Of a stretch of 64,000 nt of DNA, positions 8,882 through 17,835 are shown one piece after another (positions within the stretch are counted from its first letter, which is position 1; every line of letters starts with the position of its first letter). Origin of the DNA: JANXSS01 sp040385645 (GTDB lineage: Bacteria; Pseudomonadota; Gammaproteobacteria; Burkholderiales; Burkholderiaceae_D); the NCBI GenBank assembly GCA_040385645.1, contig JAZKGZ010000004.1:124001-188000 (forward strand), given 5' to 3'. The translations under genes and the position numbers were made by a program. The notes under the pieces were generated by a model. The model did not search any database and was not told the DNA's origin. It saw only the letters and a list, made by a program, of their open reading frames with translations.

Positions 8882-8903
8882 TTTTTCCAGAGGAACTGCA
8901 CAT

Positions 8904-10376
8904 ATGGCTTTATCCGATTTCGACCTGGTGCTCTTCGGTGGTGGTGGCGATCTCGCCATGCGCAAGCTTATTCCTGCTCTCTATGCGCGCGATTGTGCAA
9001 AAGATTTGCCGCCGACGGCACGGTTGATCTGCGTGGGCCGGCACGCTTGGAGTACGCCGGAATTCCTGGACGTGGTCAACGATACGGCCAGGCCACATAT
9101 TCCCGAACCCACATTCAACGAGCAGCGCTGGCAAGTGTTTTGCGCGCGCATCACCTATGTGGCGCTCGACGCCGACGATCTCGCGACCTATCCGGCGCTG
9201 ACCGCGGCCATGCGCAAGGATATCGGCCTGACCCGAGTGTTCTATCTCGCGGTCCCACCCGGCCTGTTCGCTAACATTTGCCAGAACCTAGCCGGTGCCG
9301 GACTGGCAAACGACCATTCCCGTGTGGTACTTGAAAAGCCACTCGGACGTGATCTGGCCAGTGCCAAACAAATCAACGCCGATGTCGGCAAGGTTTTTAC
9401 CGAATCGCAAATTTTCAGGATCGATCACTATTTGGGTAAGGAAGGCGTACAGAATCTATTGGCGCTTCGCTTCGGAAACGTGCTGTTCGAACCGCTGTGG
9501 CGTCGTGAATGGATTTCTGACGTACAGATCACGATTGCCGAAGAACTGGGTGTCGGCAACCGCATGGGTTACTACGAAAATTCGGGTGCTTTGCGGGATA
9601 TGCTGCAAAATCACCTGCTGCAATTGCTATGCATCGTGGCCATGGAGCCGCCGCTGACCGTAACACCCGACGCAGTGCGCGATGAAAAGTTAAAAGTGCT
9701 GCGTTCGCTCAAACGCTTCACACCTGCCAATCTTGCGCAAAACGTTATACGCGGCCAGTATCGCAGCGGCCATGTGGGCGGTGTGCAGGTGCCGGGCTAT
9801 CGCAAGGAACCCGAATCGAATCCGCATTCGCGTACCGAAACTTATGTCGCGGTACGTGCCGAAATCGATACTTGGCGTTGGGCCGGCGTGCCGTTCTACT
9901 TGAGAACCGGCAAACGTATGGCCGATCAGTTGGCCGAAATCGTCGTGCGTTTCAAGCCGATACCGCATTCCATCTTTGCCCAGCCCACCGGCAGTTTTCA
10001 GCCGAATTGCCTGGTTATCCGCCTGCAACCGGATGAAGGGTTGCATCTGAACCTGATGGCGAAAACACCGGGCGACGGCATGCGCTTGAAACCCGTCGAG
10101 TTGGAACTCGATTTCAGGGAATCTTTCAAGACCCCGCGCATGGATGCCTACGAACGGCTGCTGCTGGATGTACTGCGTAATCAACTGACTCTATTCATGC
10201 GTAGCGACGAACTGGAAGCTGCCTGGGACTGGGTAGAGCCGATCCTGAATTTTTGGGAAGCCGAAGACGGCGAGCCGTTTCCGTACACCGCCGGGAGTTG
10301 GGGGCCGGCTGCGGCGAGTGCGCTCATCGGCAGGGATGGCTTGCAATGGCGCGAGGAAGCGTTGCCCGAAGTCTAG
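8904..10376 (+). CDS. zwf: Glucose-6-phosphate 1-dehydrogenase
   Basis: It oxidises glucose-6-phosphate to 6-phosphogluconolactone with NAD(P)+, feeding the Entner-Doudoroff and pentose phosphate routes. The 490 residues start at ATG 8904 with GAGGAA upstream. The nucleotide-binding motif near the N-terminus reads FGGGGDLAMRKLIPALY (usually GASGDLA), and the catalytic motif is RIDHYLGKE. The length is typical. It lies 22 bases after pgi. The 6-phosphogluconolactonase gene (pgl) that often follows zwf is not in this window. Confidence 0.96.
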   Translation: MALSDFDLVLFGGGGDLAMRKLIPALYARDCAKDLPPTARLICVGRHAWSTPEFLDVVNDTARPHIPEPTFNEQRWQVFCARITYVALDADDLATYPALTAAMRKDIGLTRVFYLAVPPGLFANICQNLAGAGLANDHSRVVLEKPLGRDLASAKQINADVGKVFTESQIFRIDHYLGKEGVQNLLALRFGNVLFEPLWRREWISDVQITIAEELGVGNRMGYYENSGALRDMLQNHLLQLLCIVAMEPPLTVTPDAVRDEKLKVLRSLKRFTPANLAQNVIRGQYRSGHVGGVQVPGYRKEPESNPHSRTETYVAVRAEIDTWRWAGVPFYLRTGKRMADQLAEIVVRFKPIPHSIFAQPTGSFQPNCLVIRLQPDEGLHLNLMAKTPGDGMRLKPVELELDFRESFKTPRMDAYERLLLDVLRNQLTLFMRSDELEAAWDWVEPILNFWEAEDGEPFPYTAGSWGPAAASALIGRDGLQWREEALPEV

Positions 10377-10459
10377 CGTCAGAAATAACGATCGGTATTT
10401 CCGCTATTGGCTCTCGAACGGTCCATTACTGAATTTGTTTTTATCACGTAGGTTTTTAC

Positions 10460-11395
10460 ATGAATCAACTCGATCAGCTCAAGCAATTCACGACCGTGGT
10501 CGCCGACACCGGAGACTTTCAAGCGATCCAGGCGTTTTCACCCAAGGATGCGACCACCAACCCTTCGCTGATACTCAAAGCGGTACAAAAGGAAGCGTAT
10601 CGCCACTTGCTGGAAAAAGCTGCGCGTGATCATGGCTCCCGCAGTATGGCGGATGTCGTCGATCGGTTGCTGGTGGCGTTCGGCCTCGAAATTTTGCGCA
10701 TCATCCCAGGGCGGGTATCGACCGAAGTCGATGCCAGACTTTCATTCGACACCGTTGCCACCGTTGCCAAAGGCCGTGAGCTGATCGCGCTCTACGAAGC
10801 GGCAGGTGTACAGCGCGAGCGCGTTTTGATCAAGATCGCCTCGACTTGGGAAGGCATTTGCGCCGGACAGCAACTGCAACGCGAAGGTATCGCCTGCAAT
10901 ATGACGCTGCTGTTTTCATTACCCCAGGCGGTCGCTTGCGCCGACGCTGGAGCACAATTGATATCGCCGTTCGTCGGCAGAATCTACGATTGGCATAAAA
11001 AATCGACCGGCATCGACTACGCCGGGGCCGACGATCCCGGTGTGCAATCGGTCAAACGTATTTATGAGTATTACCGCAAGTTCGGCCATGCGACCGAAGT
11101 CATGGGCGCGAGCTTTCGCAACACTTCGCAAATCGTCGAACTGGCGGGCTGCGATCTCTTGACCATCAGCCCCGAGTTGCTTGGCAAACTGACACAATCC
11201 GAAGCACCGCTCACGCGCAAGCTCGACGCCGGCCTGGCCCGCTCGATACCGATGGAGCCGTTGGAGCTCGACGAAAAATTATTCCGCTTCATGCTCAACG
11301 AAGACGCCATGGCAACAGAAAAACTGGCCGAGGGCGTACGACTGTTTTGCGCCGATGCGATTCACCTCGATAAGCTGGTCGAAGCCCTGACCTAA
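10460..11395 (+). CDS. tal: Transaldolase
   Basis: It transfers a dihydroxyacetone unit between sedoheptulose-7-phosphate and glyceraldehyde-3-phosphate in the non-oxidative pentose phosphate pathway. The 311-residue protein has the class I transaldolase motifs DATTNPSLILKA near the N-terminus, RVLIKIASTWEGI with the Schiff-base lysine, and MGASFRNTSQI. Length and order match the TalB type. It is the third gene of the pgi-zwf-tal run, 83 bases after zwf, and converges on the recR-side genes. Confidence 0.96.
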   Translation: MNQLDQLKQFTTVVADTGDFQAIQAFSPKDATTNPSLILKAVQKEAYRHLLEKAARDHGSRSMADVVDRLLVAFGLEILRIIPGRVSTEVDARLSFDTVATVAKGRELIALYEAAGVQRERVLIKIASTWEGICAGQQLQREGIACNMTLLFSLPQAVACADAGAQLISPFVGRIYDWHKKSTGIDYAGADDPGVQSVKRIYEYYRKFGHATEVMGASFRNTSQIVELAGCDLLTISPELLGKLTQSEAPLTRKLDAGLARSIPMEPLELDEKLFRFMLNEDAMATEKLAEGVRLFCADAIHLDKLVEALT

Positions 11396-11399
11396 GCTC

Positions 11400-11486
11400 T
11401 TACCCGAACAATGACGTATTGAAGGTGAAATACCCGAGTAAAAAAAGCGCGAGCGCGATGGCAAAGTGCTTCCAGTCGAATTTCAT
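11400..11486 (-). CDS. 28-residue single-span membrane peptide
   Basis: The frame from ATG 11486-11484 to TAA encodes MKFDWKHFAIALALFLLGYF then TFNTSLFG. A charged, amphipathic head (KFDWKH) is followed by about 15 hydrophobic residues that would cross the membrane once. TATGGAAA upstream gives a weak ribosome binding site. It lies 29 bases downstream of recR on the same strand and could be the last gene of the dnaX-ybaB-recR unit. Its stop is five bases from the convergent tal stop. I do not recognise it. It is supported by its amino acid pattern rather than by homology, so the call is tentative. Confidence 0.45.
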   Translation of the reverse strand: MKFDWKHFAIALALFLLGYFTFNTSLFG

Positions 11487-11515
11487 ATGTTTTCCATAGC
11501 AGTCGGTCATCTTCC

Positions 11516-12112
11516 TCAGGTCGTGCGTCGGTCCAACATGGCACGCGCGATCGTGCCGGCATCCACATATTCCAGTTCGCCACCGACCGGTACCCCACGC
11601 GCCAGTCGGCTCACCTCTAATCCCCGAGCTTTTAAGGTCTCACTAATGTAATGGGCCGTCGCCTCGCCTTCGTTGGTGAAATTCGTGGCCAGTACTACTT
11701 CCCTGACCGTGCCGTCGACTGCACGTTCGATTAGTTTATCGAGGTGAATATCCTTGGGGCCGATACCGTCGAGCGGCGAAAGCCGACCCATCAAAACAAA
11801 ATACAACCCCTTGTAGGTAAGCGTCTGCTCGATCATCAGTTGATCCGCAGGCGTCTCGACAACGCACAACAACGTGGCGTTGCGCTCAGGATCGAGGCAG
11901 GTTTCACACACGTTTTTTTCAGTGAACGTATTGCACATCTCGCAATGGTGTACCCGCTCAGCTGCCTGCCCCAGCGCGCGCGATAATAACTGTGCGCCAT
12001 CCCGATCGTGCTGCATCAAGTGGTAAGCCATGCGCTGTGCCGATTTCGGTCCGACGCCCGGCAGGCGGCGCAAGGCATCGGTAAGCATATCCAGACTCGA
12101 CGGTGTTTTCAA
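11516..12112 (-). CDS. recR: Recombination mediator RecR
   Basis: It works with RecF and RecO to load RecA onto SSB-coated single-stranded DNA at gaps. The 198 residues show the helix-hairpin-helix region near the N-terminus (LRRLPGVGPKSAQRMAYHL), a four-cysteine zinc finger (CEMCNTFTEKNVCETC), and a Toprim domain starting LLCVVETPADQLMIEQT. The length matches the family. It follows ybaB by 11 bases in the conserved dnaX-ybaB-recR order. Confidence 0.97.
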   Translation of the reverse strand: MKTPSSLDMLTDALRRLPGVGPKSAQRMAYHLMQHDRDGAQLLSRALGQAAERVHHCEMCNTFTEKNVCETCLDPERNATLLCVVETPADQLMIEQTLTYKGLYFVLMGRLSPLDGIGPKDIHLDKLIERAVDGTVREVVLATNFTNEGEATAHYISETLKARGLEVSRLARGVPVGGELEYVDAGTIARAMLDRRTT

Positions 12113-12123
12113 CCTGCGCTCTA

Positions 12124-12447
12124 CTAAAACGGCATCTTGAAGCCGGGAGGCAATGGCATGCCGGCTGTCATTCCCGACATTTTTTCTTGCGACATCGCTT
12201 CGGCCTTGCGTACCGCATCGTTAAAAGCCGCGGCGACCAGATCTTCCAGCATGTCTTTGTCATCTGCCAGTAACGAAGGATCGATCGCCACACGTCGCAC
12301 GGCGTTCTTACATGTCATGGTTATTTTTACCAGACCGGCACCGGACTGGCCTTCGACTTCGATCAATGCCAATTCATCCTGCATTTTTCGCATGTTTTCC
12401 TGCATTGCCTGTGCCTGCTTCATCAGCCCGGCGATCTGGTTTTTCAT
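12124..12447 (-). CDS. ybaB: YbaB/EbfC nucleoid-associated protein
   Basis: This 107-residue protein belongs to the small DNA-binding YbaB/EbfC family, which forms dimers that bind duplex DNA with little sequence specificity. It begins MKNQIAGLMKQAQAMQENM, the family's N-terminal helix, has the central beta segment GLVKITMTCKNAVRRVAID, and ends PLPPGFKMPF, a typical tail. It sits between dnaX and recR as in most bacteria. Confidence 0.95.
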   Translation of the reverse strand: MKNQIAGLMKQAQAMQENMRKMQDELALIEVEGQSGAGLVKITMTCKNAVRRVAIDPSLLADDKDMLEDLVAAAFNDAVRKAEAMSQEKMSGMTAGMPLPPGFKMPF

Positions 12448-12461
12448 TATCGTTACTCCTC

Positions 12462-14459
12462 TTAATTCGGTGAAATGGGTTTGATGGATCCGGGTACGAT
12501 GGTCGCGCCGAATTCTCGCTTCATCGCTTGCACGAACGGATCGCTCTGCATCGTGTGCTCGGCCTGGCGCTGTTGCTCGGCACGTTGGGCAAGCTGGGCG
12601 GCAGCGGCAGTATGCTGTACTGCGCCTAGGCGTACATCGAGTCGCACCGGTTTTGAAAAGTGCGCCGTGAGCGCCGCCGCTAATTTTTCAACCGTGGCTG
12701 AAGCACGCAGGGTTTCGATCGTCACCTGCAGGCGCAATATCGTTACCGCCCCTTCCTGCTCACACGCCAGCAATTCGCTTTGCTGCGCCAATTGCTGCAC
12801 CACGCCGCGGACCGATAGAGAATGTGCCAATGATGGCCAGTCGCCATCCCAATCAAGTGCAGGCACTGGCACCGATGCAATTGCCGATGGTGCAGCGACC
12901 GGTTTCGACGGCGAAACCGACGTAGTGAATGAGGCAGTAAGCTGCGGCGCGACGGTAAGCGACGGGGCTTCCATCACGACGGTACCGCCGTAGTCGAGAT
13001 GGCGATCATCAGCGCAAGCTGCTGGCGCTTGTGGTACCACGTCATCCCAGGGTGGGACTGCCTGTGGACTGGGGGTAATCTTGGCGGCAATCTTTGTATC
13101 TCTCGATACGGGAGCCGCCGATGTGGCTCCTCGCGGCTTTACGTTACTACGTGCCGCCTCCAGAGCGGCACGCGCAGGACTAAGCGCAGTATTATTTTGT
13201 TGGGCAGGTACTGGGATCGATACCGACACCGGCAGCGGTGCCAGCACCGATGATGATGGTAATGTTGATGGCATTGTGACCCTGCTCGGCGTATCGGTGG
13301 CGACCCGGGAAGGCGTTGTCTTGGTTCTCTCGCTGCCACCGACGTCACCACCACTACCCGTTTCAGGTCGAAACGCCAACATGCGCAGCAAAGTCATGGA
13401 AAAACCTGCGAAATCATCGGGTGCAAGACCTAGTTCGTTACGTCCATGCACAGCGATTTGGTAGAACAGTTGAATTTCCTCTGGCTGAAACAATTTAGCC
13501 AGTCGCATCAAGTCGGCGCGCTCCGGCAACTCGTCGGCTATAGCCGTCGGTACCATTTGCGCCAGCGCGATACGATGCAACAGCGAGCCGATATCCTGCA
13601 ATGCCGTGCCGTACGACAGGCTGCGAGCGGCCATGTCGTCGGCCACCGCGATCAAACCAGCGCCATCATTGGCTGCCAGCGCATCTAAAATGCTGATCAA
13701 AAAAGATTGATCCAGTGCACCCAGCATACCCTGCACCGCCTCGAGCGTGACATTGCCGGCGGCGTAAGCAATTGCCTGATCGGTCAAGGACAACGCATCA
13801 CGCATCGAGCCTTGCGCCCCCTGCGCGAGCAACCGTAAAGCGGGCGTCTCGAAAGCGATCCCTTCCTGACCGAGAATATCTGTCAGATGCGCGATGATAT
13901 GCGCCGGCGGCATTTGCTTCAGGTTGAACTGCAGGCAGCGGGAAAGCACCGTGACCGGAATTTTCTGCGGATCGGTCGTCGCCAGAATAAATTTCACATG
14001 CGCCGGCGGTTCTTCCAACGTTTTCAGCATGGCGTTGAATGCGTGATTGGTCAGCATGTGTACTTCATCGATCATGTACACCTTGAAACGCGCGTTCGAC
14101 GGTGCGTACACCGCCTGCTCCAGCAATTGCGCCATTTCATCGACGCCACGATTGGAAGCGGCATCGATTTCAATGTAATCGACGAAGCGTCCGCCATCGA
14201 TGGCAACGCAAGCGTCGCACCTGCCGCAAGGCTGACTGGTCACACCGCCGTTGCCGTCCGTACCTTGGCAGTTGAAAGCTTTTGCCAATATGCGGGAAAG
14301 CGTGGTCTTGCCGACGCCACGGGTACCGGTAAACAAATAGGCGTGATGCAGGCGGCCACTATCGAGCGCATGGGACAGTGCCCGTACTACATGCTCCTGA
14401 CCGACCAGCGTGTCAAAGCCTTTTGGGCGATATTTGCGTGCAAGAACTTGATAAGACAT
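12462..14459 (-). CDS. dnaX: DNA polymerase III subunits gamma and tau
   Basis: This is the clamp-loader ATPase subunit of the replisome, 665 residues. Domain I has Walker A GTRGVGKTTLSRI, a zinc module with four cysteines (CQGTDG...CGRCDAC) and Walker B-type MIDEVHML, followed by the sensor and lid domains to about residue 370. A long Pro/Ala/Thr/Ser-rich linker (about 370-540) leads to the tau-specific C-terminal domain that contacts the polymerase and DnaB. I saw no obvious slippery heptamer for a gamma frameshift. The 4.5S RNA gene lies about 70 bases upstream on the same strand. Confidence 0.96.
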   Translation of the reverse strand: MSYQVLARKYRPKGFDTLVGQEHVVRALSHALDSGRLHHAYLFTGTRGVGKTTLSRILAKAFNCQGTDGNGGVTSQPCGRCDACVAIDGGRFVDYIEIDAASNRGVDEMAQLLEQAVYAPSNARFKVYMIDEVHMLTNHAFNAMLKTLEEPPAHVKFILATTDPQKIPVTVLSRCLQFNLKQMPPAHIIAHLTDILGQEGIAFETPALRLLAQGAQGSMRDALSLTDQAIAYAAGNVTLEAVQGMLGALDQSFLISILDALAANDGAGLIAVADDMAARSLSYGTALQDIGSLLHRIALAQMVPTAIADELPERADLMRLAKLFQPEEIQLFYQIAVHGRNELGLAPDDFAGFSMTLLRMLAFRPETGSGGDVGGSERTKTTPSRVATDTPSRVTMPSTLPSSSVLAPLPVSVSIPVPAQQNNTALSPARAALEAARSNVKPRGATSAAPVSRDTKIAAKITPSPQAVPPWDDVVPQAPAACADDRHLDYGGTVVMEAPSLTVAPQLTASFTTSVSPSKPVAAPSAIASVPVPALDWDGDWPSLAHSLSVRGVVQQLAQQSELLACEQEGAVTILRLQVTIETLRASATVEKLAAALTAHFSKPVRLDVRLGAVQHTAAAAQLAQRAEQQRQAEHTMQSDPFVQAMKREFGATIVPGSIKPISPN

Positions 14460-14531
14460 GGAGAAGAATCAGGACGGTGCCCGCAATAGATATGCATTGA
14501 TATGCATTGCATTCTACCCGAGTAAAAAGAA

Positions 14532-14627
14532 GGCGAGCCTTGTCTGCGGCACTCATGGGAAACGGCTGTGGCTGCTTCGTTCCCGACCTGACCAGGTTGG
14601 CCGTGCCACAATGCGCAGGGGCCCGCC
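14532..14627 (-). ncRNA. ffs: 4.5S RNA of the signal recognition particle
   Basis: Read on the minus strand, the segment contains the conserved SRP domain IV core CCTGGTCAGGTCGGGAACG followed by AAGCAGCCAC, which forms the Ffh-binding symmetric and asymmetric loops. The ends pair: GGCGGGCC at the 5' end with GGCTCGCC at the 3' end, closing a rod of about 96 bases. A T-rich run (TTCTTTTTACTC) follows and would end transcription. A -10-like TAAAAT lies at 14640-14635 just upstream, with no clear -35. The placement upstream of dnaX agrees with many betaproteobacteria. The exact ends are my estimate from the pairing. Confidence 0.93.
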
Positions 14628-14702
14628 GAGGCGAATTTTACCAGCAAAACGCTACCTCTACGTTGCGTCTTTGCTGGCGTTGCCTATTGCCTGAGCTTTT
14701 GT

Positions 14703-16187
14703 TTACAACCCGAGGCTTTGCCAAATCTGATCGACCCGGGCCTTGACAGTGGGCGTCATGCTGATGGTCTTGCCCCACTCACGGCTGGTTTCACCCGGCC
14801 ATTTGTTCGTGGCGTCGATACCCATCTTGCTGCCCAAACCGCTGACCGGTGATGCAAAATCGAGATAGTCGATCGGTGTCTGCTCGATCATTACCGTATC
14901 GCGGCTGGGATCGACCCGTGTCGTGATTGCCCAAATTACCTCCTTCCAATCGCGAATATCGACATCGTCGTCCACAACCACAATAAATTTCGTGTACATG
15001 AACTGTCGCAAAAAACTCCAGACACCGAACATGACGCGCTTGGCATGGCCCGGATACGCTTTTTTCATTTGCACCACGGCCATCCGGTAACTGCAACCTT
15101 CCGGCGGCAGATAAAAATCCAGAATTTCGCTGAACTGCTTTTGCAACAGCGGTATGAACACTTCATTGAGTGCCACGCCGAGTATCGCCGGCTCGTCCGG
15201 CGGCTTGCCGGTATAGGTCGAGTGGTAGATCGGGTCACGCCGCATCGTGATGCGATCGATTGTCAGTACCGGGAAGCGATCCTGCTCGTTGTAATAACCG
15301 GTGTGGTCGCCAAACGGGCCTTCCAACGCGTGCTCGAAACCGGTGCGATCTGCAGCGTCGGGGTATATATGGCCTTCGAGCACGATTTCCGCCGAAGCCG
15401 GCACCCGCAATTCGCTGCCCATTGCTTTCACGAGCTCCGTGCGACTGCCGCGCAATAAGCCGGCGAACTGATATTCGGAGAGGCTGTCCGGCACCGGCGT
15501 GACAGCACCTAGAATGGTGGCAGGATCGGCCCCAAGTGCAACGGCGATCGGATACGGTTTTCCGGGATTTGCCAGCGCGTGCTCCCGAAAATCCAGCGCA
15601 CCACCCCGTTGCGCCAGCCAGCGCATGATGACCTTATCGCGCCCCAGCACCTGCTGCCGATAGATGCCGAGATTCTGGCGTTTCTTGTGAGGGCCTTTGG
15701 TAATTACCAGACCCCAGGTAATAAGCGGCGCGATATCACCGGGCCAGCAATGCTGGATCGGCAATCGAGCCAGATCTACATCTGCCCCTTCCCAAACGAC
15801 TTCTTGACAAGGCGCTGCACGTAATTCACGGGGCGTCATATCCCATAAGGATTTTACGAGCGAGCCGAGATTTAATAAATCTTTCACGCCCTTGGGAGGC
15901 TCCGGCTCCTTGAGCCTGGCCAGCACATGACCGATCTTGCGCAACTCACCGACCTCCTGCGCCCCCATACCGAGGGCGACACGGCGTGGAGTACCGAATA
16001 AATTACCCAATACGGGAATCGCGTGCCCGACAGGTTTATCGAACAACAAAGCGGGACCAGCAGCGCGTAAGGTACGGTCGCAGATTTCAGTCATTTCAAG
16101 ATAGGGGGATATTGGCACAGATACATGCTTGAGCTCTCCCAAACCTTGTAGCTGGGAAATAAAGTCTCTCAAATCAACGTATTTCAT
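14703..16187 (-). CDS. ubiD: 4-hydroxy-3-polyprenylbenzoate decarboxylase UbiD
   Basis: It decarboxylates 3-polyprenyl-4-hydroxybenzoate in ubiquinone synthesis, using prenylated FMN supplied by UbiX. The 494 residues start MKYVDLRDFISQLQGLGELK and match the family throughout. Conserved segments include QNLGIYRQQVLGRDK, EIVLEGHIYPD and EGPFGDHTGYYN, the last carrying active-site glutamate, and VDDDVDIRDWKEVIWA towards the end. The length agrees with E. coli UbiD (497). It may draw on the same hydroxybenzoate pool that the pigment cluster's chorismatase supplies, but that link is inference. Confidence 0.96.
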   Translation of the reverse strand: MKYVDLRDFISQLQGLGELKHVSVPISPYLEMTEICDRTLRAAGPALLFDKPVGHAIPVLGNLFGTPRRVALGMGAQEVGELRKIGHVLARLKEPEPPKGVKDLLNLGSLVKSLWDMTPRELRAAPCQEVVWEGADVDLARLPIQHCWPGDIAPLITWGLVITKGPHKKRQNLGIYRQQVLGRDKVIMRWLAQRGGALDFREHALANPGKPYPIAVALGADPATILGAVTPVPDSLSEYQFAGLLRGSRTELVKAMGSELRVPASAEIVLEGHIYPDAADRTGFEHALEGPFGDHTGYYNEQDRFPVLTIDRITMRRDPIYHSTYTGKPPDEPAILGVALNEVFIPLLQKQFSEILDFYLPPEGCSYRMAVVQMKKAYPGHAKRVMFGVWSFLRQFMYTKFIVVVDDDVDIRDWKEVIWAITTRVDPSRDTVMIEQTPIDYLDFASPVSGLGSKMGIDATNKWPGETSREWGKTISMTPTVKARVDQIWQSLGL

Positions 16188-16683
16188 AAAATTTTGTATG
16201 TAACTTTCTCGACGATTATGATTTAAATAAAGAGTTTAAGTACTTGATTTAACTAATAGTTATCTGAAGGTAATATTTAGTATCATACGAAAAAGTAATA
16301 GCTTTTCACGTCTATAGTATTGACTTGATATAAACCAACTCTTACACTTCAGCCAATTCAAGCGTCATGCCGGTAACCAAAGTACCGAAGCGCTTCTTCT
16401 ATCAGCGCTTATCGCTGTAGTGACCATGTCAACAATCGACATGAGCACGACTTGACTTTTCAGGGGGTGAGTTTCACGAGGCTAAGGCCGTCACCCACCA
16501 CGCTGTCGTCTGCTGTAGGTTGCCATGCCAAAAGCTGCAACCGTTTTTCACAGGCGACTCCACCGTTGGTCTAGTCAAGGTTCCCAACCTTGTCGACTGA
16601 CGACATGTTTGTACCATGGCAGTTTTGAAATTTTGGGAGGTTTTTCTGAAATTTTCGAGGCGCATGGCACGCAGGGAGTTTGC
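16188..16683 (+). promoter_or_regulatory. Structured leader upstream of the lytic transglycosylase gene
   Basis: The 496-base gap is AT-rich at 16188-16330 and then becomes rich in inverted repeats on the plus strand. GGGTGA at 16465-16470 pairs with TCACCC at 16491-16496, enclosing the small hairpin GGC-TAAG-GCC at 16480-16489. GGTTGC at 16518-16523 pairs with GCAACC at 16537-16542 and is followed by GTTTTTC, like a weak intrinsic terminator. CAAGGTT-CCC-AACCTTG at 16576-16592 is a perfect hairpin. This may be a regulated 5' leader, but I could not match it to a known riboswitch class. No coding region is convincing here. Confidence 0.4.
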
Positions 16684-17823
16684 ATGATAAACCGCGATAT
16701 TGGCGCATTGTCCGCGCCGTCCATGGAAAAAAAGCGCCTGCCGACCGGGTTGGTTACGATTGGCAGCGACATTGCAAATGGCTTTAAAATTGCTACCCGA
16801 CGCGGGTTCGTATTATTAAGCGTGCTAGCAATCGGGACCACATCGATGCTGCTGGTGCGGCCTGAACTGGTGACACACTTGAACAAGGTTTCGCCTTTCG
16901 CCTCCGACCGGGCAAATCTTACTGCCAATATCATGGTGCCAATCGGCAAACCGAGCCAAACTGCAATGTCGACGAGCGAATCGGCGAAGCCTTCGACACA
17001 CTCCGCTCAAACCACCGGCGCGACGGCTCTTGCAAGCACGCAGCACGCACGACACTCCGATATTGGCTCGGTGCCCGCCTTCGGCGATTTTTCCAAGAAA
17101 AGCCCAGCGCCTGCCGCGACCCGACAGCAACAAGCGTTGGTAACCAATTGGCTAGCCAAGAAATATCGCGTCGCCGGTGACGCAACCGACATGCTGGTTT
17201 CTGCGGCCTATACTACCGCCAGGGAAACTAAACTCGACCCACTGTTGATTCTTTCGGTAATGGCGATTGAATCCGGGCTCAATCCATTCGCAGAAAGCCC
17301 GGTAGGCGCTCAGGGTTTGATGCAGGTGATGTCAAAGATCCACCATGAAAAATTTCAACCGATGGGCGGCGTCAAAGCAGCACTCAACCCGGTAGCGAAC
17401 ATTCGAGTCGGCTCACTGATATTAAAAGACTACGTCAACCGTGGCGGCTCCGTTGAAGCGGGCTTGAAATTGTATGTAGGTGCTGCTGCATTCGATACCG
17501 ATTTCGGCTATGGCGCGAAAGTGCTGGCCGAATATCAACGGTTGAAACATGTAGCGACCGGTAAAACGGTACCGACCACTATCGCTTATGTCGCCAAGGC
17601 GAAGCCTATGCAAGCGGGACCAAACCCGGCAGCTTCTCCGTTAGTGGCGGTAGTTCCATCGTCTGCGAAAGCCGTCGCTGCGCCGGCATCGGCACCGGCA
17701 CCGGCACGGGCCAGCCCGACAACTTCGGCCTCTAACAGCGCGCCGGCGACGATAAAAGCGCCCGAACCGGCAAAGCCGGATGCACCGATCGATGTCGTGC
17801 CCGAGAAAGTTGCTGCACTATAG
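16684..17823 (+). CDS. Membrane-anchored lytic transglycosylase (SLT domain)
   Basis: It should cleave the beta-1,4 MurNAc-GlcNAc bond of peptidoglycan in the periplasm. The 379-residue protein has one N-terminal hydrophobic span (GFVLLSVLAIGTTSMLLV) with little before it, a linker, and a Slt/LT domain whose catalytic glutamate is E196 in MAIESGLNPFAES, followed by GAQGLMQVM and NIRVGSLILKDY. The last 80 residues are Ala/Pro-rich and probably unstructured. Start ATG 16684 has AGGGAG upstream. The open frame extends 159 bases further up, but that part overlaps the structured leader. It converges on nusB with 12 bases between stops. Confidence 0.88.
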   Translation: MINRDIGALSAPSMEKKRLPTGLVTIGSDIANGFKIATRRGFVLLSVLAIGTTSMLLVRPELVTHLNKVSPFASDRANLTANIMVPIGKPSQTAMSTSESAKPSTHSAQTTGATALASTQHARHSDIGSVPAFGDFSKKSPAPAATRQQQALVTNWLAKKYRVAGDATDMLVSAAYTTARETKLDPLLILSVMAIESGLNPFAESPVGAQGLMQVMSKIHHEKFQPMGGVKAALNPVANIRVGSLILKDYVNRGGSVEAGLKLYVGAAAFDTDFGYGAKVLAEYQRLKHVATGKTVPTTIAYVAKAKPMQAGPNPAASPLVAVVPSSAKAVAAPASAPAPARASPTTSASNSAPATIKAPEPAKPDAPIDVVPEKVAAL

Positions 17824-17835
17824 TTCTCGGACGGC

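Noticed and set aside
12462..14459. Programmed frameshift site in dnaX for a separate gamma subunit
   Set aside because: No A-rich slippery heptamer with a downstream stem was evident where the gamma end would lie.
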